From: Membranipora membranacea
Lineage: Eukaryota > Bryozoa > Gymnolaemata > Cheilostomatida > Membraniporidae
Length of the DNA: 64,000 nt
Direction of reading: 5' to 3'
Assembly (NCBI GenBank): GCA_914767715.1
Contig: OU612065.1
Span: 3,224,001 to 3,288,000 of the forward strand
Part shown: piece after piece, positions 36,929 through 51,098 of the stretch
Layout of the letters: each line of letters starts with the position of its first letter
How positions within the stretch are numbered: the first letter of the stretch is position 1
Program-made: the position numbers and the translations under genes
The notes under the pieces: model-generated
What the model was told of the DNA's origin: nothing
Databases searched by the model: none
Seen by the model: only the letters and a program-made list of their open reading frames with translations

Positions 36929-39900
36929 TTAATCACTATCTTCATCCAGCTTCGGTACTTTGATCTTTCTCTTTGATGAGGAAGCACTTGCAGAATCATC
37001 GCTACAAAACAAACATTACATGTTACGGCAAGCTCTTCAAATCATGACCATCAGTACATATTATAACCAATGCTTTCTTGGATGGTTTCATAGGTCATGG
37101 TTCATTGATTCTCTGTTGGGCTCGAATGTTAGGAAATGCATATTATGATTAGGATAATAACAATTACCTCTCCTCAGTGTTATTGTCAGTGAGGTCAGAC
37201 ATGGCGGGTGCACTGGCTAATCTAGTTCTGTTAGCGCCTGCTCTCTTGAGTCTAGAGGAAGTAACAATAGTCGTATCTAGAGCAGTGCTGTCAATTTCTT
37301 CACTTTCCTCCTCCTCAGCTGCTGGCTGAACATCAGCAGCAGCGTTTCCATCAGCTGTACAATCTTCTGTATCGTCGTCAACTAAAAAAATTCCATTATT
37401 TATACGAGCATTATTAAGATGAGGCGATACAACATGCAGTTGTGCGCATACCACTGCACGACGGTCTTCAGCTAGAAACCATGAGCCAGGCTCTGTTTCG
37501 AGGCCTTCTCTAGTACAACCTCCTCATGGCCGGTCCCAGCAGCAGGCCTGAACCAGCGATATAGGCATGTTGTCTGAGAACTTGAAACTATACAAATAAA
37601 ACTTCTCAGTTACGGGAACATATTATGATTCAAGTTGAATATGGTACGAAACCTCTCGCATCTTTGCGAAATGATAATATAGTCATAACAAATATATGTT
37701 TTCTTTTCTATAAATGCGAGATGACAGCTCCAAATAAGTCAAAACTGACCATCAACATAATTGCCTCACTCTCCCGGGCTAAATCATAATGCATGGGGAT
37801 AACTGGAGGTATTCAGATTTCTCGAGCTCTTAAATAACTCCTCAAAAAACTCTTACTTTGTACTTCCTCTGGAGTTGTGGTGTTGTCTACACTCTGTTTC
37901 ATGCTCTCAACTTTAACCCTGAACTTCTCTACATGCTTTAGGCCTGTTTTATCCTTCACCAGCTATTAAAATAAAGTCATATATCATTTATTTATTATAT
38001 ATAAAGTATTTTACTATTGTTTTTGTACGTGGCTATTTTACTTCAGATCATCACAAGAAAAACACAACTGATATCAATAGAAAAAAAAACAACAGATGAA
38101 TGCTGGAAGTGAATCAGTACCTCAACTAGTTTATCACAGAGGTTTTTGAGGTCCTTTGCTAGCATCTCATTATCCATGGACAGGTCGAGCAGAGTGAGAG
38201 ATTTAGCGAGAGTCTGTACTCCGTAACCATTATCCATGTCAATCAACTCATTACAGATCCTGCGAGCGAGTGAGTCGTGTGATGTCATCACATTCTCCGT
38301 ATTAGTTAGATCAGTCTTAGACTTAGAACTGAGCTGCTTCGGGTCTGTTAGCTGAACTAGAAGCTCAGCTACGTTATGTTCGTCTATATCAGATAGAGGG
38401 CTTGTCCTCGGAGCATCAAATATAACCTGAAGAGTGGGTAGAAAAGCCTCCTCTACCTGGGTCTGGTTAGCTCTAAAGAAACAGATATCAGCACGTGACT
38501 CATTAAACCACTACAAATCATACATTTTTACTTCAAGTATCCCGTCACACTCTAACAATAGATAGATATGGGGTTTGTTCTCTATCATAGTTGTGACATC
38601 ACCATAATTATGAATATGAAGTGATGCTTACCTGCTGCTGAAAGCAAATACAGGGAAGAAAACTCCGAGGCAATGTCTCAGTCTGACATCGTCCTCAGTA
38701 ACAGGATTATACCAGAGAACTATGAGCCGACTTAGCAGCTTACTGGACACAGCTTTACCAGTGGTGAGTAGCTTGGTCAGCCCCTCAGCACACAATGTAC
38801 GTATATCACTGCTACCATCATCCAGGTACTCCACAAGTAGGTGCATCAGGTCATTGGCTGATCTGCAGAGGAGAACATACTACTCGTTAATATGTGAACA
38901 TTTTCAATACTATATACCAGATCAAGATGAAACTGATTATTCACTATATGGGGACTACAACTAGTGATATCATATACAATGCTAAAGACTTTCCAACCTG
39001 ACATAGAGGAGACACAATATGAGGCTCGCAGAAAGGAAAGTGTATGACAATATATATCTGTTGGCACTTGACAAGCCCATTGCTAAGTAAACCTATTTAG
39101 ATGACTTTATGTTACTGATATTGTTATCAGTCTCATTTAAATAATAACTAATATTATACATACTTGATTGCAGCCTGCGAGTCCTGAGATGTATCACTGC
39201 CCTGAGTATTGAACACATCATCTAACTGATTACTGAGATCCTTCTCTGATATATCTGCCTCCATCTCACTCTTATCTGGTCTGTTCTCTTTATCCTCCTC
39301 ACCATCATTAATATCTTCTATGGCTGCAATAGAAATAACAGTGTGCTTATAAAAGAAAACAACAGACGGCTGGTTCTTTTATCGGAAGCCTGGGTAAAAT
39401 ACTGTCAACACATACACTAGATATTTTTTACTTGAGTTCTATCAAATTGAAATCAGCAGTTGTATTCAGCTGATTAACATTCAGCAGAAACCACAAAATA
39501 AGGGGATGGCTTGCGGTTAGAAGATAGGTATACCAAAACAGTATAGGATCGGTAAATGTTGTTGCAACCTAGAAGTGGTGGAAAGACCAAAATATGAATT
39601 GGTCATAAAAAATGATATCCAATATGTCTCAATTTAGTGAAGATGGAGATTCAAGTTTTTTTCACCTATGGTATGGGCAGGATGGAATAAAACTGACATT
39701 GAGGTCCGCGCTCAAAATCCTTTTCTATATTACCTGACTGTTTAGCGAGCTTTTCCGCCTGAAAGCATTCTATTCCGTGAACCAGAACGACATCAAACAA
39801 AGAGCGCAGTGCTGAAAGCCTGATTGTCTCTTCATCCATCTGACATATCTAATAAGGACAATATTTTTGATGATTACGGTTGTTCATAGGGGTAACAGCC

Positions 39901-42900
39901 AAAAACTATAGGTAAGACAAGAGAAATATTTGTCTCAAATAACCCAAATTATTGTATAGTCAGGTAGGTCACTCGGCCAACTTTTTGGGTTCAAATAACC
40001 TCCTCATTTTCTATGTCATAATTCTTTTTCTTTTCAGGCCACTGCATTAGTGCTGTCAAACATAGGAAATTAGTTTTCTAAGTTTCAGGTCCTCCTCTAT
40101 CAAAAACTTATAATACACTATTGTCATACAGTCATAAGTTCAACTGGCTTGAGTCATACCACATTTTCATCAATTTAAGTTGTTATTAGCAGGAGGTGGC
40201 TATATCTCAGCTCAGCTGGCGGCTACCATTGGTATCTTCTTGAATCAGTGACACTTCCCTAGCTTAGTGAGATCATCCACTTAGGATATATTCATACCTG
40301 CACATACTTATGACTACTACATGAATTACAGCCAAATTAAACACGCAATAACACTTCACCTGAATGAATACTGGTAGGAATCTTCTGGCCACCTCTTGAT
40401 TACACAGACAACAAAGACCTAGAGCCTGGATTGCCTGATTCCTTACAGCCGGACACTCATCTGGTATAGCCGGGATAACCAGCTCATCCATGTATGATCG
40501 TACTGTGTCTGTCATGGTATTCATATCGTCACATGTCATCAGCTCCACAAATATAGTTAAACATTTCAGCTTTGTAGCCTCATCATTTCTTGCCTAGAAG
40601 TGTTTATAAACAAAATGTTGGAAAGGGAATTTTTTATATTCTGATAGAATTACCCAAACATATATTGATTACATGCAACCCGCCTCATATCAAAATGGTA
40701 AAAGAGTTAACATTTACTTCAAGCATTTCGATTTCTGTACCCACTTCCTTAGACCATTGAATAATGATAACAGTTAAGAAACACTGCAGTCTAGGGGATG
40801 TTTCAATTAGAATTGGGAAAATTGTTTTGAGCCAACTCCATCCAGCTTTAAATCCCTCAATTTTTTTGGACTCTAAAAAAATTCGTTAACATAGGAGGTA
40901 TATCTAGCAGTATATGATTTGTGACAAATACTTCGGATTAGCTGGGTCGATCAGCAAGGAATAAACGGATTTGAACATTCTCAACATTTCCTTATTAAAA
41001 GGCCTCCCCATGTTGGTTCTAATATTAAATTATCAATATAATTAACATTACCTGACTGGGCATGACAACAGGTTTAGGTAACATCTCCTCCTGCAGTGCC
41101 TGCTTGCTCACTTCCAGCACACTGATCTTCTCTTTCACTTCTGCTGCTGACACAAAGTCCTGTTTGCTAACAGCCTCACTCAGCAGTTCACCTAACTCGT
41201 TCAGGTTCATATTAACACTGGCTAACTGCAAAATAATAATTTTGGATGTACAGTCTGATACTTGATAACTGTTATAATCTAGACCAGATTCCAACACAAA
41301 AGTCAATAAAACTTTCACAAAGAAGAAAAACCGAGAGGCTTTTGTCTGAGAGAGACTGACTATTTCGGCAGTTACCTTATATTTGAGTTGATGCAATTTA
41401 TCAGGATCGACGGCTTGTTCCTCGATTACATTAGGCATCTGTATATCAGAGATGATATTGGCTACTTCCTGCATACGGTCATGTGGAGACTTTAGTACAT
41501 ACTTCAAACATGCCATAAGCTGGGGAGTAAGTGATTGGCTCACATGATCAGAACTCAGTAAATCCTTACACAGGCTCATCACACTTTGCCTGTATAAAAA
41601 TGTAACTTCATGGTAGACGTGAGGACGGTGTCAGAGCTGCTCAGTCAGCATCGGTGTATAATTGCCCAAATCAGGTTAGTTGGTTTTCAAGTACATGGAC
41701 ATCATATCACCAATTGAAATAGTTTCCACAGTATGTTGTAATTTGTCTTCGACAAAATTACCAAAATAAAATATCTATCTCATGAATACGGAGATCTGAG
41801 GTCTTTTAAGGCAAAGAGTAGCTGATCAAACTCATTTGTTTAAAGCTGAGAGCACAGCCTACTTAACGAATGCAATGTTTTGGTTCCAAGTCCTATGTTT
41901 TAATGCTTGCTGGTTGCTCTGTTTTTTTTAAACTTTCAATCAAATAGTAGCCGCAAGCAGTAACGCCTCTCTGAATATTCATCAGCCATTATAGGATTTT
42001 GAGGAAAAGGAACTATCAAATAATGATGTTGAACATTGATTGGCTGTGCACTTTTCTATATTGCAAATGCATCCTGACTCAATCTGGCACGTTGACACCA
42101 CTGACCTGCTGACAGGGTCAGATACATCTATATAAGTGATACACATGATGAGCTGCTGTATAATATACTCGGCAGTGGCTCTCTCCTCAAACTCGTCTGA
42201 TCCTTTCTCCTCCAACCTTTTGGCAACCCTGGTTACAGCAAACATAACACATTACAACACAAAAATATTGATATTATCTTCAAAAATACTGCAGCAGAAA
42301 TTTTTGTTGTTGCTAAATATCATTTTCATATATGCCATCATGGAGAAAGAGAAACAGAGAGAGTCACACACACTAAAAAAACCAAGGAAACCAATACTTT
42401 GTGAATTTTAAATTATGAATTTTGTTTGCCTGTAAGATATATTTGGTGAAAAAAAATTTATTGTCTTGAGTTTGGCGATGAGAAACCTGTCACCACTCAC
42501 TGCTTGATATATTCGATGAAGTTTTTAGCATCAGGTAGAATCTTCTCTAGAAGTTCTGTGGAGCTCTCTCCCAGCTTGCTTACATACACAATAAGTACTC
42601 GATAATAAAATACACTCTCACAGCTCAAACGATCCTCATTGATGAGCTGGCTAAAATGAAATACAGAACAATGCAATTTTATCGTCAGACGATTGCTTAG
42701 TCAAATAGGATCTGCATAGAGAGAAGTCGGATGCTGTTCTGGAAAAGTGTAATTGATGGTGTTAAGAGTCGTCTCCATCAGGGAGATGATAATCAGTCTT
42801 TTAGTAATCCGCCTATTGGAGCTTTGTTAGAGCACCATTTTGATGGCGCAAAAAGGCGTGGGTTTGACCCAAATTCAGTGTACCATATCATCATCAAATT

Positions 42901-45900
42901 CATGCAACACATCACAGTTGTATCATAGTGACATCACAGAGTACAGTGTAACTCTGCAATAAGATTGCAGATGGAGAAGATAACCAAAATACTAAAAAGA
43001 AATTACAAAAACATAACATTTTGTTACATATGTTAGATCAGCTTGTAGACTTATCATGATTTTTATGGGTCATGACTGACCACGCAATACATTCCGAAAT
43101 ACGTCCAGATTGGAGTTTTAGGAGACCTCATACAAAAGAAGTAACTTGATAGCTCATGGATATTGAAAAAATTGACCAACTTTTCGTTGAGTAGATCGAA
43201 TCCCTCGAGTATCTCTTCTGTTGGTGCTTTAGCTAGTATGAGATTTACAGACTGCTCACATATATCTCCACTACTCATTATGTCTAACCCACCTAACAGA
43301 TCCAGTATGTTAGCCTGATAGTGGATCAACCAAGCTTGTAAAAGCTTATCTATGCAAGCTTTCTTCACATGAGCTGTAAGGTAAACAGAATATAATTTAC
43401 TACAAACTAAAAACAAAATACTGTCATATACATATATGTCAACACCGAATCAGGTGGTAGTGGCTGACAGTGAGAATGCACAACAGATAAATCAATATGA
43501 GAAGGAATAAACAAGTTTAACACTACATCATATTGTGGGGTGTGTAACCTTGTAATTTCCGTAGTGAAAGGAAGCAAACAGTCTAGGTCAGTTCCAAATT
43601 ATCAAGGAGTGAACTACAGCCTTTGAAAATTCCTTGATGAAAACCTGATTGTGATCTATAACTAAATCTATGATTTATGTTGATCAGAAACGAGATGTGT
43701 ATACTTTATTGGAAGGATATAACACTGATAAATTAGGTATTGATTGAATTTTGAACATGATTTTTTTTTATATGCAAGTGGTTTTTCGCTGTGAGGGGCG
43801 AGGGGCAAAAGTCTGGGGGGCTCAGACTACTTGTTGACCTATTCAGGTACCTACCAGAACGATCAGCCATGCCACTCTCGAGTAAACTGAGCCTCTGAGA
43901 GATGGACAGGGCTTTGACTGAGACTTTTTCAGCTATCATGTGGTACGCTGTTCGTCTGATCATCTCATTGGTATCCCTTGTCCTATCGATCATTGCATGT
44001 AGTGTTCGCTTTGTAGGAGCGATACACCTGAGACACTCGATCCGTACCTGCCAGTTAGGGTCAGAGCTGATCAGGAACAGAAATGCTACAAATAATAATC
44101 AGTTATTGAAGGTTGAGGCAGTTATCACAGTTTGAATTATCAACACATGTGTCCAAGTAACACAAAACATCATCCTGCTTCAGGGCTCACTCTCTATGAA
44201 AAAGAAAAAGATATCAGAGAACTAATAATGCTAGTTTAATTACCCTATAGGAGTTTAGTTTTCGCGGCATTTAGGATTCGCTTTTCGCCGTTGTTGCCTA
44301 AGTTGCGAAATTTAGTGTATCTTAAATTAAACTCACTCACCATAGTTTCATAAACAATGTACAATTATACAGGAATACACCATGCCTAATAATGCAAGCA
44401 CGGTAGTGTAGTGTCTTGGTCTAAGTGTCTGCTTAGCAAACAGATGGAGATTTCTGCCCTGGGTTCGAATCCCAACTTGGACATTGTTTTTTAATTTTCA
44501 CTAGTAAGCCTACTAGCGAAATTTAGAACTAGTGAAATTAAGTACCAGGTCCAGATAGCGAAATTAAACTCTAGCTAAATTAAACTCCTATAGGGTAGTT
44601 CAAAATCAGCATTTCATTACTAAAATGCTCATTTTTTTTCAAAGTTGTCACTCAGTATTTGTACAATCATACAAACACGATAAAAGGAAATAAAGCTGAT
44701 TATGGTGTGACATGAGAGAGCTGCTCACATTTGATAATTGGACATTGTTTATCAGATGGGTCCTGAAGTCTAGAGAGAGCTCTAATCGCGTGAACCCTCA
44801 CTGTTGGTAGTTTGTCGCTCAGTCTGGTATGCATAGCATCAAATATTCTGTCACAGATATCATCATCGATCTCAGCATCGCCAAGTAAATCCATAATCTG
44901 ACCGAAAAGCTGACAGGTTCGATACCTAACAGCTTTGTCATTAGCTTCATAAGACTAAAATTGTGAAACAATCATTCGTCAACTTCTTAATGTAAGGAAG
45001 TAAAGTTTATACGACATAATATTATGAGTGTATTCGGAAATGTGCATGAGATAATGTTGGAATGACATAAAGCTCAGTCACATCACTGTCCTTGTAATAT
45101 GGGAATGCTGTTTTTAAAATAAAATGAAAACTAATTATTCACGCAGGAACCATCCAGGTCAGTTCAAATAGGCGTGGGTTCAACCCGTGAACATCCCTCG
45201 AGATTCCCGGATGTGTGGCACAATTATCTTCGGTCTGCACAGCGATGTTGAATTGCCAACAAAAAGGTAAAGCAACACCTACATAGCCTACCTCTGTTGT
45301 GATATCAAATAACGTACAAATGACTGCACTGTTTGTTTTTTATATCAGAAGGGAGCTAGATTGGTCTTTGTTAGACCTTTTTGACCAGCTTTGTCCGGTG
45401 TCCGAACAAAGCTGGTCAAGACAGTCTAGGTATTTTTATATCTATGTCATTTTTAATAGTGGCTAAATTTTGTGAAGCAGAGGGTTAACTTCATGTGTCA
45501 TTCTTATCAATCTCTACTCACCGTGAGAAGAAAATTAATGACTGCCTCAAAGAAAACAAGACAACTGTCATCGGTCCCAGCTTTGGCAATGAGTTTAGAT
45601 GCAAACTTCACCGCTCGCTCTGTATTGGGCTCTGGTTTATATTCAACCATAACATACTTCAGGCTGTGTACAAATTCTTGTGTCAGCTCATCATTACCCT
45701 GTAATTTGATTAAGAAGGTAATCGTTTGGTTTGCTTGAAGTAAAGCTCTTCTTGAAACTTAGCACCAGGAAATGACAACTATTCCCTCAACCTGTTTATC
45801 ACTGAACACAACTGTACATTCATCGATAATAATATTTTGGAAGCGAATATCCAGCATGGCAGGCATTCCCTGTGTGGGCTTCCTGCTGTGTGCCATAAAG

Positions 45901-48900
45901 ATTTCTCTCCTCCCTGAACAACCAAGTTAGCACAATGACGAATGTATATTTATTATCACAACAATGATATTATATATATAAATATATATAGGGGAAGGCG
46001 GGATACATTGAGCCATATGGCACGTTGATCCACCCCACTTTTTTCAAATACCATCAGACACCATCAGAGGTCATGTGACCAAAGGCACCCTTTTTGAGCA
46101 GACAAAAAGAAAGATAGCTACTAAGGGAAGATTATTATTTAGTTTTTAATCGTTTTTAGCGTAAAAAGTAAATAATGCCCTAATCGACGGAAATGTCATC
46201 TGTTCTCAACAAGGCGTGACAGAGAAGTTGCAACTTTTATTATGTGATAACATCTTATTTAGGCTTAATTTCACATAATCTAAACTTATCTCTGTTGAAG
46301 AGATTTTGTTTAACTCAAGTTGAAAGTGAAAACAGGCTGTTGGGGCACGTTGAGCCATGCCCGTTGGGGCACGTTGAGCCATACCCCGCAGTATGAATGT
46401 TATATGATGAATGTGTATATGAAGTATATGTTTGAAACTTTTCGACAACATTTACATACACACAAACAAAAACATTTGAATTGATGTTTCTTTAATGAAT
46501 TTAGCAATCACTCTGAGTTCACTTTTCCCTTCACTTATCATCAAGTTTGCCGTGTGCAAGTTTTCCTCTACCGCAAATGTTTCAGAGATTTAATTTGTGT
46601 TGTGAATTATATATTATAGTTCAATTGAGTGAAAAAAATGTGCTGTTGCAATGAATTTGGTTGCCTTTCTGTTTTACTCATGGTTGCAGTGAATTAAAAA
46701 GTTATTACCAGCAAAGAGATGACCATAACAGAGTGGCTCAACGTGCCCCATACAAAATGCGGACCCGGCTCAACGTGCCCCGTGCTTGGGGCACGTTGAG
46801 CTGATTCACGATTTTTTTTGAAACAGCAATATTTCCTGTTCTTGCTGCAAGTTTCTGACCCCACTCATGTTGATGGAAGACATAAAGACAAATTTCAGTG
46901 CCAAGTTTTGTTAATCTGGCACAATTCAACTGTATGATACAATCAAATATGTAAAAACTGGCTCAACATACCCGCCTTCCCCTAGGGCCTATATTCCTTA
47001 CCTCAGTTTCCTTACCTCAGATGAGGTAGCACATCCTATTGATTTGTCGAAGAAATCGGTTTAGGGATGCCTCTAAATGTTAGGACCAGGGTTTAGACCA
47101 GGGAATGTGGTTTTAACAGCATGGCGCTGTTTAGGGTTGGGCGGTTTTCTGCCCTCTCATCTCACGGATTGTCCGAGGCAGGAAACTGGCGTGGTAAACA
47201 CTTTTGTTTGTGGCCACAGAGTTAGGTTCACCTCTGGCGGCTGCTCTGGTGGTCATTGTAGCGTTTTCCCTGTCTTCGGTGATTTCATCGTATGCTTTAG
47301 AGAGAGCATGGTGTTGGTTCTCGTTCTGAAGAACTCTGGTGAGCAGACATAGCCGATGATTTTTCCGCCTTTCTTCCAGCGACCCAATTTCTAGCTGATT
47401 CCTGGCTTCGGTCACACTCGTACCACGGCCCTTCAGGTTACCTATGAATCTGATGGCGTCATTTTGCACCAATTCTATCTTCTGTGCTGTTGTTTTGGTG
47501 GATGGGTCCCATACTGTGTCTGCGAATTCGAGGATTGGCCTACATAGGCTTGTGTATGCCAGTAGCTTGGCTTCCTTTGGTGCGCTATACATCAGATGTT
47601 TGATGCCTCCTAGGATTTTCCACATTTTTTTTGGATGTGTTGGTCAAATTTTAGGTCTGACTGAATGGTCACACCCAGGTATTTAGTGCTGGCTGTCCAG
47701 GCAAGAGGCGAGTCACCAAGCATATATGTAAGCTTGGGGTTCGCATTGCCAAAGTTGATCGCGTGGCATTTCTTGTCGTTGAATGGCATTCTCCACTTCT
47801 CTGACCAGTGATATACTGCCTCAATGTTTTTTTGGAACCTTGCGGCATCCTCAGGATCGTCCACAGTTTGGTACAGCAGGGTGTCGTCGGCATAGAGACT
47901 GACTTTGCAGGTCAGGCTAGTTGGTAGATCGTTTATGTAGCACAGGAACAGGGTTGGGCCCAGTACTGATCCTTGCGGAACCCCTGATGTTACCGTGCAC
48001 ATTTGGGAACTCTTCCCTTTGAGTACTACAGATTGTTTCCTGTCAGACAGAAAATCACGAATCCAGTTTATGAGATGGGCGTTTATTCCTGGTATTTGTT
48101 TTAGCTTCTGAAGGAGTAACAGGTGCGGTACTTTGTCGAAAGCTTTTTTGAAGTCCATAACTATGGCGTGAGTGGTGTGTCCATCATCTGCTGCTTTTGC
48201 CAAGTCATTATAGGTGACACACAGTTGGGTTTCGCATGACAGTCCTCTTCGGAAGCCATGTTGTCCATGGTGGAGCACGTCATCAAGTGTCTTGTTCAGG
48301 AAATGCAACACTATGTGTTCCATCATTTTACAAGGGATACTTGTGAGTGAGATAGGCCTATAATTGTTAGGGGTCTCAGAATCTCCTCCTTTATGTATAG
48401 GGGTTACATTGGCTGATTTCCACTGTTCCGGGAGTTTTCCTGCGTTCAGTGATGCCTTGTAGATCAGTGCCAGTGATGTGGCTGTGGTTTGTAAGTCAAT
48501 TAGCATATCTGGCTTCCTGATTCCATCGGGCCCTGGTGATTTTCCATTTGGTAGTTCTCGGATGAGCTTAGCCACCCCATCAGTTGTTATCTCTAGGCAT
48601 TCGTCATCAGCTTCCATCCTCAGGAAGTCTCTGGCCAGGTAGCCTTCTTGGAACTGGCTGTGGAAAAAGCCATTTAGCAGTTCAGCGCATTCTTCGGGGT
48701 CCTCAGTCAGAACATTTTGTTTGTTTTTAAGCGTCAGCAGTTTGGATTTGTTATTTTTGTTTGCACCAAGGAGTTTGAAGAATGGCTTGGAGTTCCCTTT
48801 CTTCAGTGGCTTGTATATTCTGTCTGTGTAGTACGCTCTACGGATAGTCTCCAGTTCTTTCTTTCCGTGTCTTCGTTCTTGCTTGTATTTGGTGTGGTCG

Positions 48901-51057
48901 AACTCATTTGAGGTGGACCTAAACTTGTGGTACGCTTTCCTTTGTTTATGTTGGAGCTTGAGGGCCCGTTTGTTGAACCATTCTGGTAGAGAAGGATGCC
49001 TTGGTTTTATCTTCTTGGTTGGGACATGTTTGTCCACACTTCTGGTGAGGTTTTCTGTGAAAATGTTCCACATTTCCTCAGGGTTACTCATCTCTACAAG
49101 TTTTTCATTTGTGTTCTGCATATCCTCTTGGAACGATGTGTGGTCTGCTTGTTTGTAGAGCTTGATGGTGCGTGCCTCAGTGAGAGTAGGGTCAGTCTTT
49201 TGGTGGAGGCAAACAGTGATCAACGAGTGATCACTGAGGCCTGGGGAGATAACTTCAGTGTTTATCACGTATGTTGGTTGATTGGTGCATATTAGGTCCA
49301 GGGTATTTCCTAGTACGTGTGTCGGTCCAGCTACCAATTGCTTCATCCTGTGATCATGCAGCACATCAAGGAAGCGCTGGTGTATTTTCCTGAAGGGGAC
49401 TGCCGTCTTGACACTAACTTTGACCCAGTCAATACCTGGTAAGTTCATATCTCCAACCAGAAGTATGTTGTGTCCTTGAAATGCCTTCTCCATAAATTTA
49501 AGAATGTCATCAATCTTATCTATGTTTTTGAGATGGACATGGGGTCGGTAATAGCAGCAGACAATTGTGTTAGGTTGTATTTTCACTGCAACAATCTCTT
49601 CGTCAAAGTTACTTAGGTCTACTAATTTGGGTTTCAGCTGATTGCATACCGCTATCAGGACTCCCCCGCCATGCAGACTTCGGTCATGTCGAAACACAGT
49701 TCTGTTTTCTGTTGATAATATGTTACTGTCTGGTATTGTTTCGTCTAAGTGTGTTTCAGTGAGACAGATGATGTCATAGTCAGTAGTGAGAAATTGAAGT
49801 TCAGTTGTTTTCCCTTTGACGGATCTAGTGTTTGAGAGAAACAGTTTTAACACTCGGTCGACTTCTTTAGTGAGACTGGTTTCATGACTTTCCAGTCCCC
49901 CGAGCCATCTTTTTTCTCTTGTATTTGCATGTTTCGGATGCGGTATTCATTGGTTCCATTTTCTGTACGAAGACTTCTCACCTCCTGTCGTAATTGGAAC
50001 TGTTGGTTTCTTACAGCTTGGCTTTCATCTAGTTTACAAAAGATCTGTTTTTCTCTTAGAGCATGGTTGTTAAACCTTTTGATAAACTCCCACTTAGATT
50101 GTTCATCGTCAAACCTCACCTTAATAGGTCGCTTTTGTACTTGGTCTTCGGTTTTCTTTCCAAGCCTCATCGCCTGCATGGGCTCGCTATTCTTGGCGAA
50201 GCATTCTTGTTTCATCAACTCCATGATTTGCTGTATTGCTGTGCTGTCGTCTTGTTCTGTAACACCAGTAATGATGGCGTTGTTCTTTCTGTTTTCTTCT
50301 TCCTTCAGTTGGTGGCTCTGTTCCATCAGTATTTTTGCTTGTTGGGCAACCTGCGTGTTTTTGTTTATGTTTTCGGTATTTCTCTTCAGCACATCAGACC
50401 ACTTTTTTTCAACTTCATTGTTGGTTGCGGCGAATGACTGTACTATCTTCTCGATGTTGGTTATCTGCTGTGCCATTTTCTTTGAGAACACTTCGGGTGA
50501 TTTCTGTGTGTCACTGTCAGCAAGGCATATGTTGCAGTACCAGCGTACGCCCTTTGTGGCTAGTTTGGTTATTGACGTTACCTCATTTTGCTGTAGTTCT
50601 TGGCATAGGCCATGATACCATTGGTTACAGGCATCACAGCTTATCCACTTGCTGTGGACCTTGACAGCTCTGTTTTGCCTTCCAGTTGTTCCATTCTGAG
50701 ACAGTAGTAGTGCCAACTCTTTCTCTCCACAGGTGGCACATGTTTCCTCAGCATTGTTGTTCATGTTTTGGTCATCAGTACTTCCACCTTTTCCATTGTT
50801 GCTTGGCCTACCACCAGTTGCAGCTGCTGATGATGGAGACTGAGATCGTTGTTGAGACATGGTATTGGTCATCCAGGTGATTTGGGAAATAATTTCAGTT
50901 TGTATAATTTTCTCTGGTACCTGGACTTTAATTGGCATGGGATGGGGGCAGAGGCAATCCTTACTTACAATTAATTTTGAACCAAATTTGGTATAAAATT
51001 TCAAACAAAGAGAGCTTACTAAATTTCGCGGTTGGGCGCCATGACACCGGAAATATG

Positions 51058-51098
<41 letters not shown>

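Larger units (their letters stand above)
46994..51058 (-). mobile_element. CR1/L2-like LINE copy 2, nearly full length
   Basis: The element is on the minus strand in NCAPG intron 1, in the same orientation as the gene. It comprises ORF1 (49847-50860) and ORF2 (endonuclease plus RT, 47131-49853, frameshifted), with a 3' tail of ccttacctcagttt repeats (46994-47020 on the plus strand). A (TA)n tract (51059-51093) abuts its 5' side. The 5' boundary is estimated. Confidence 0.88.

Noticed and set aside
42775-42875. tRNA-like B box (gtgggtttgaccc) in an NCAPG intron, and a similar gggttcaaccc at about 45177
   Set aside because: No A box at proper spacing and no cloverleaf could be drawn.
46206-46451. 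81-residue minus-strand frame with repeated MAQRAPTG
   Set aside because: It is only the translation of the repeated ggggcacgttgagcc motif of the TIR element.
49884-50664. Long plus-strand open frames (up to 243 residues)
   Set aside because: They are antisense shadows of the intact LINE ORF1; hydrophobic Ser/Phe/Leu-rich composition is the usual mirror of a Lys/Glu-rich protein.
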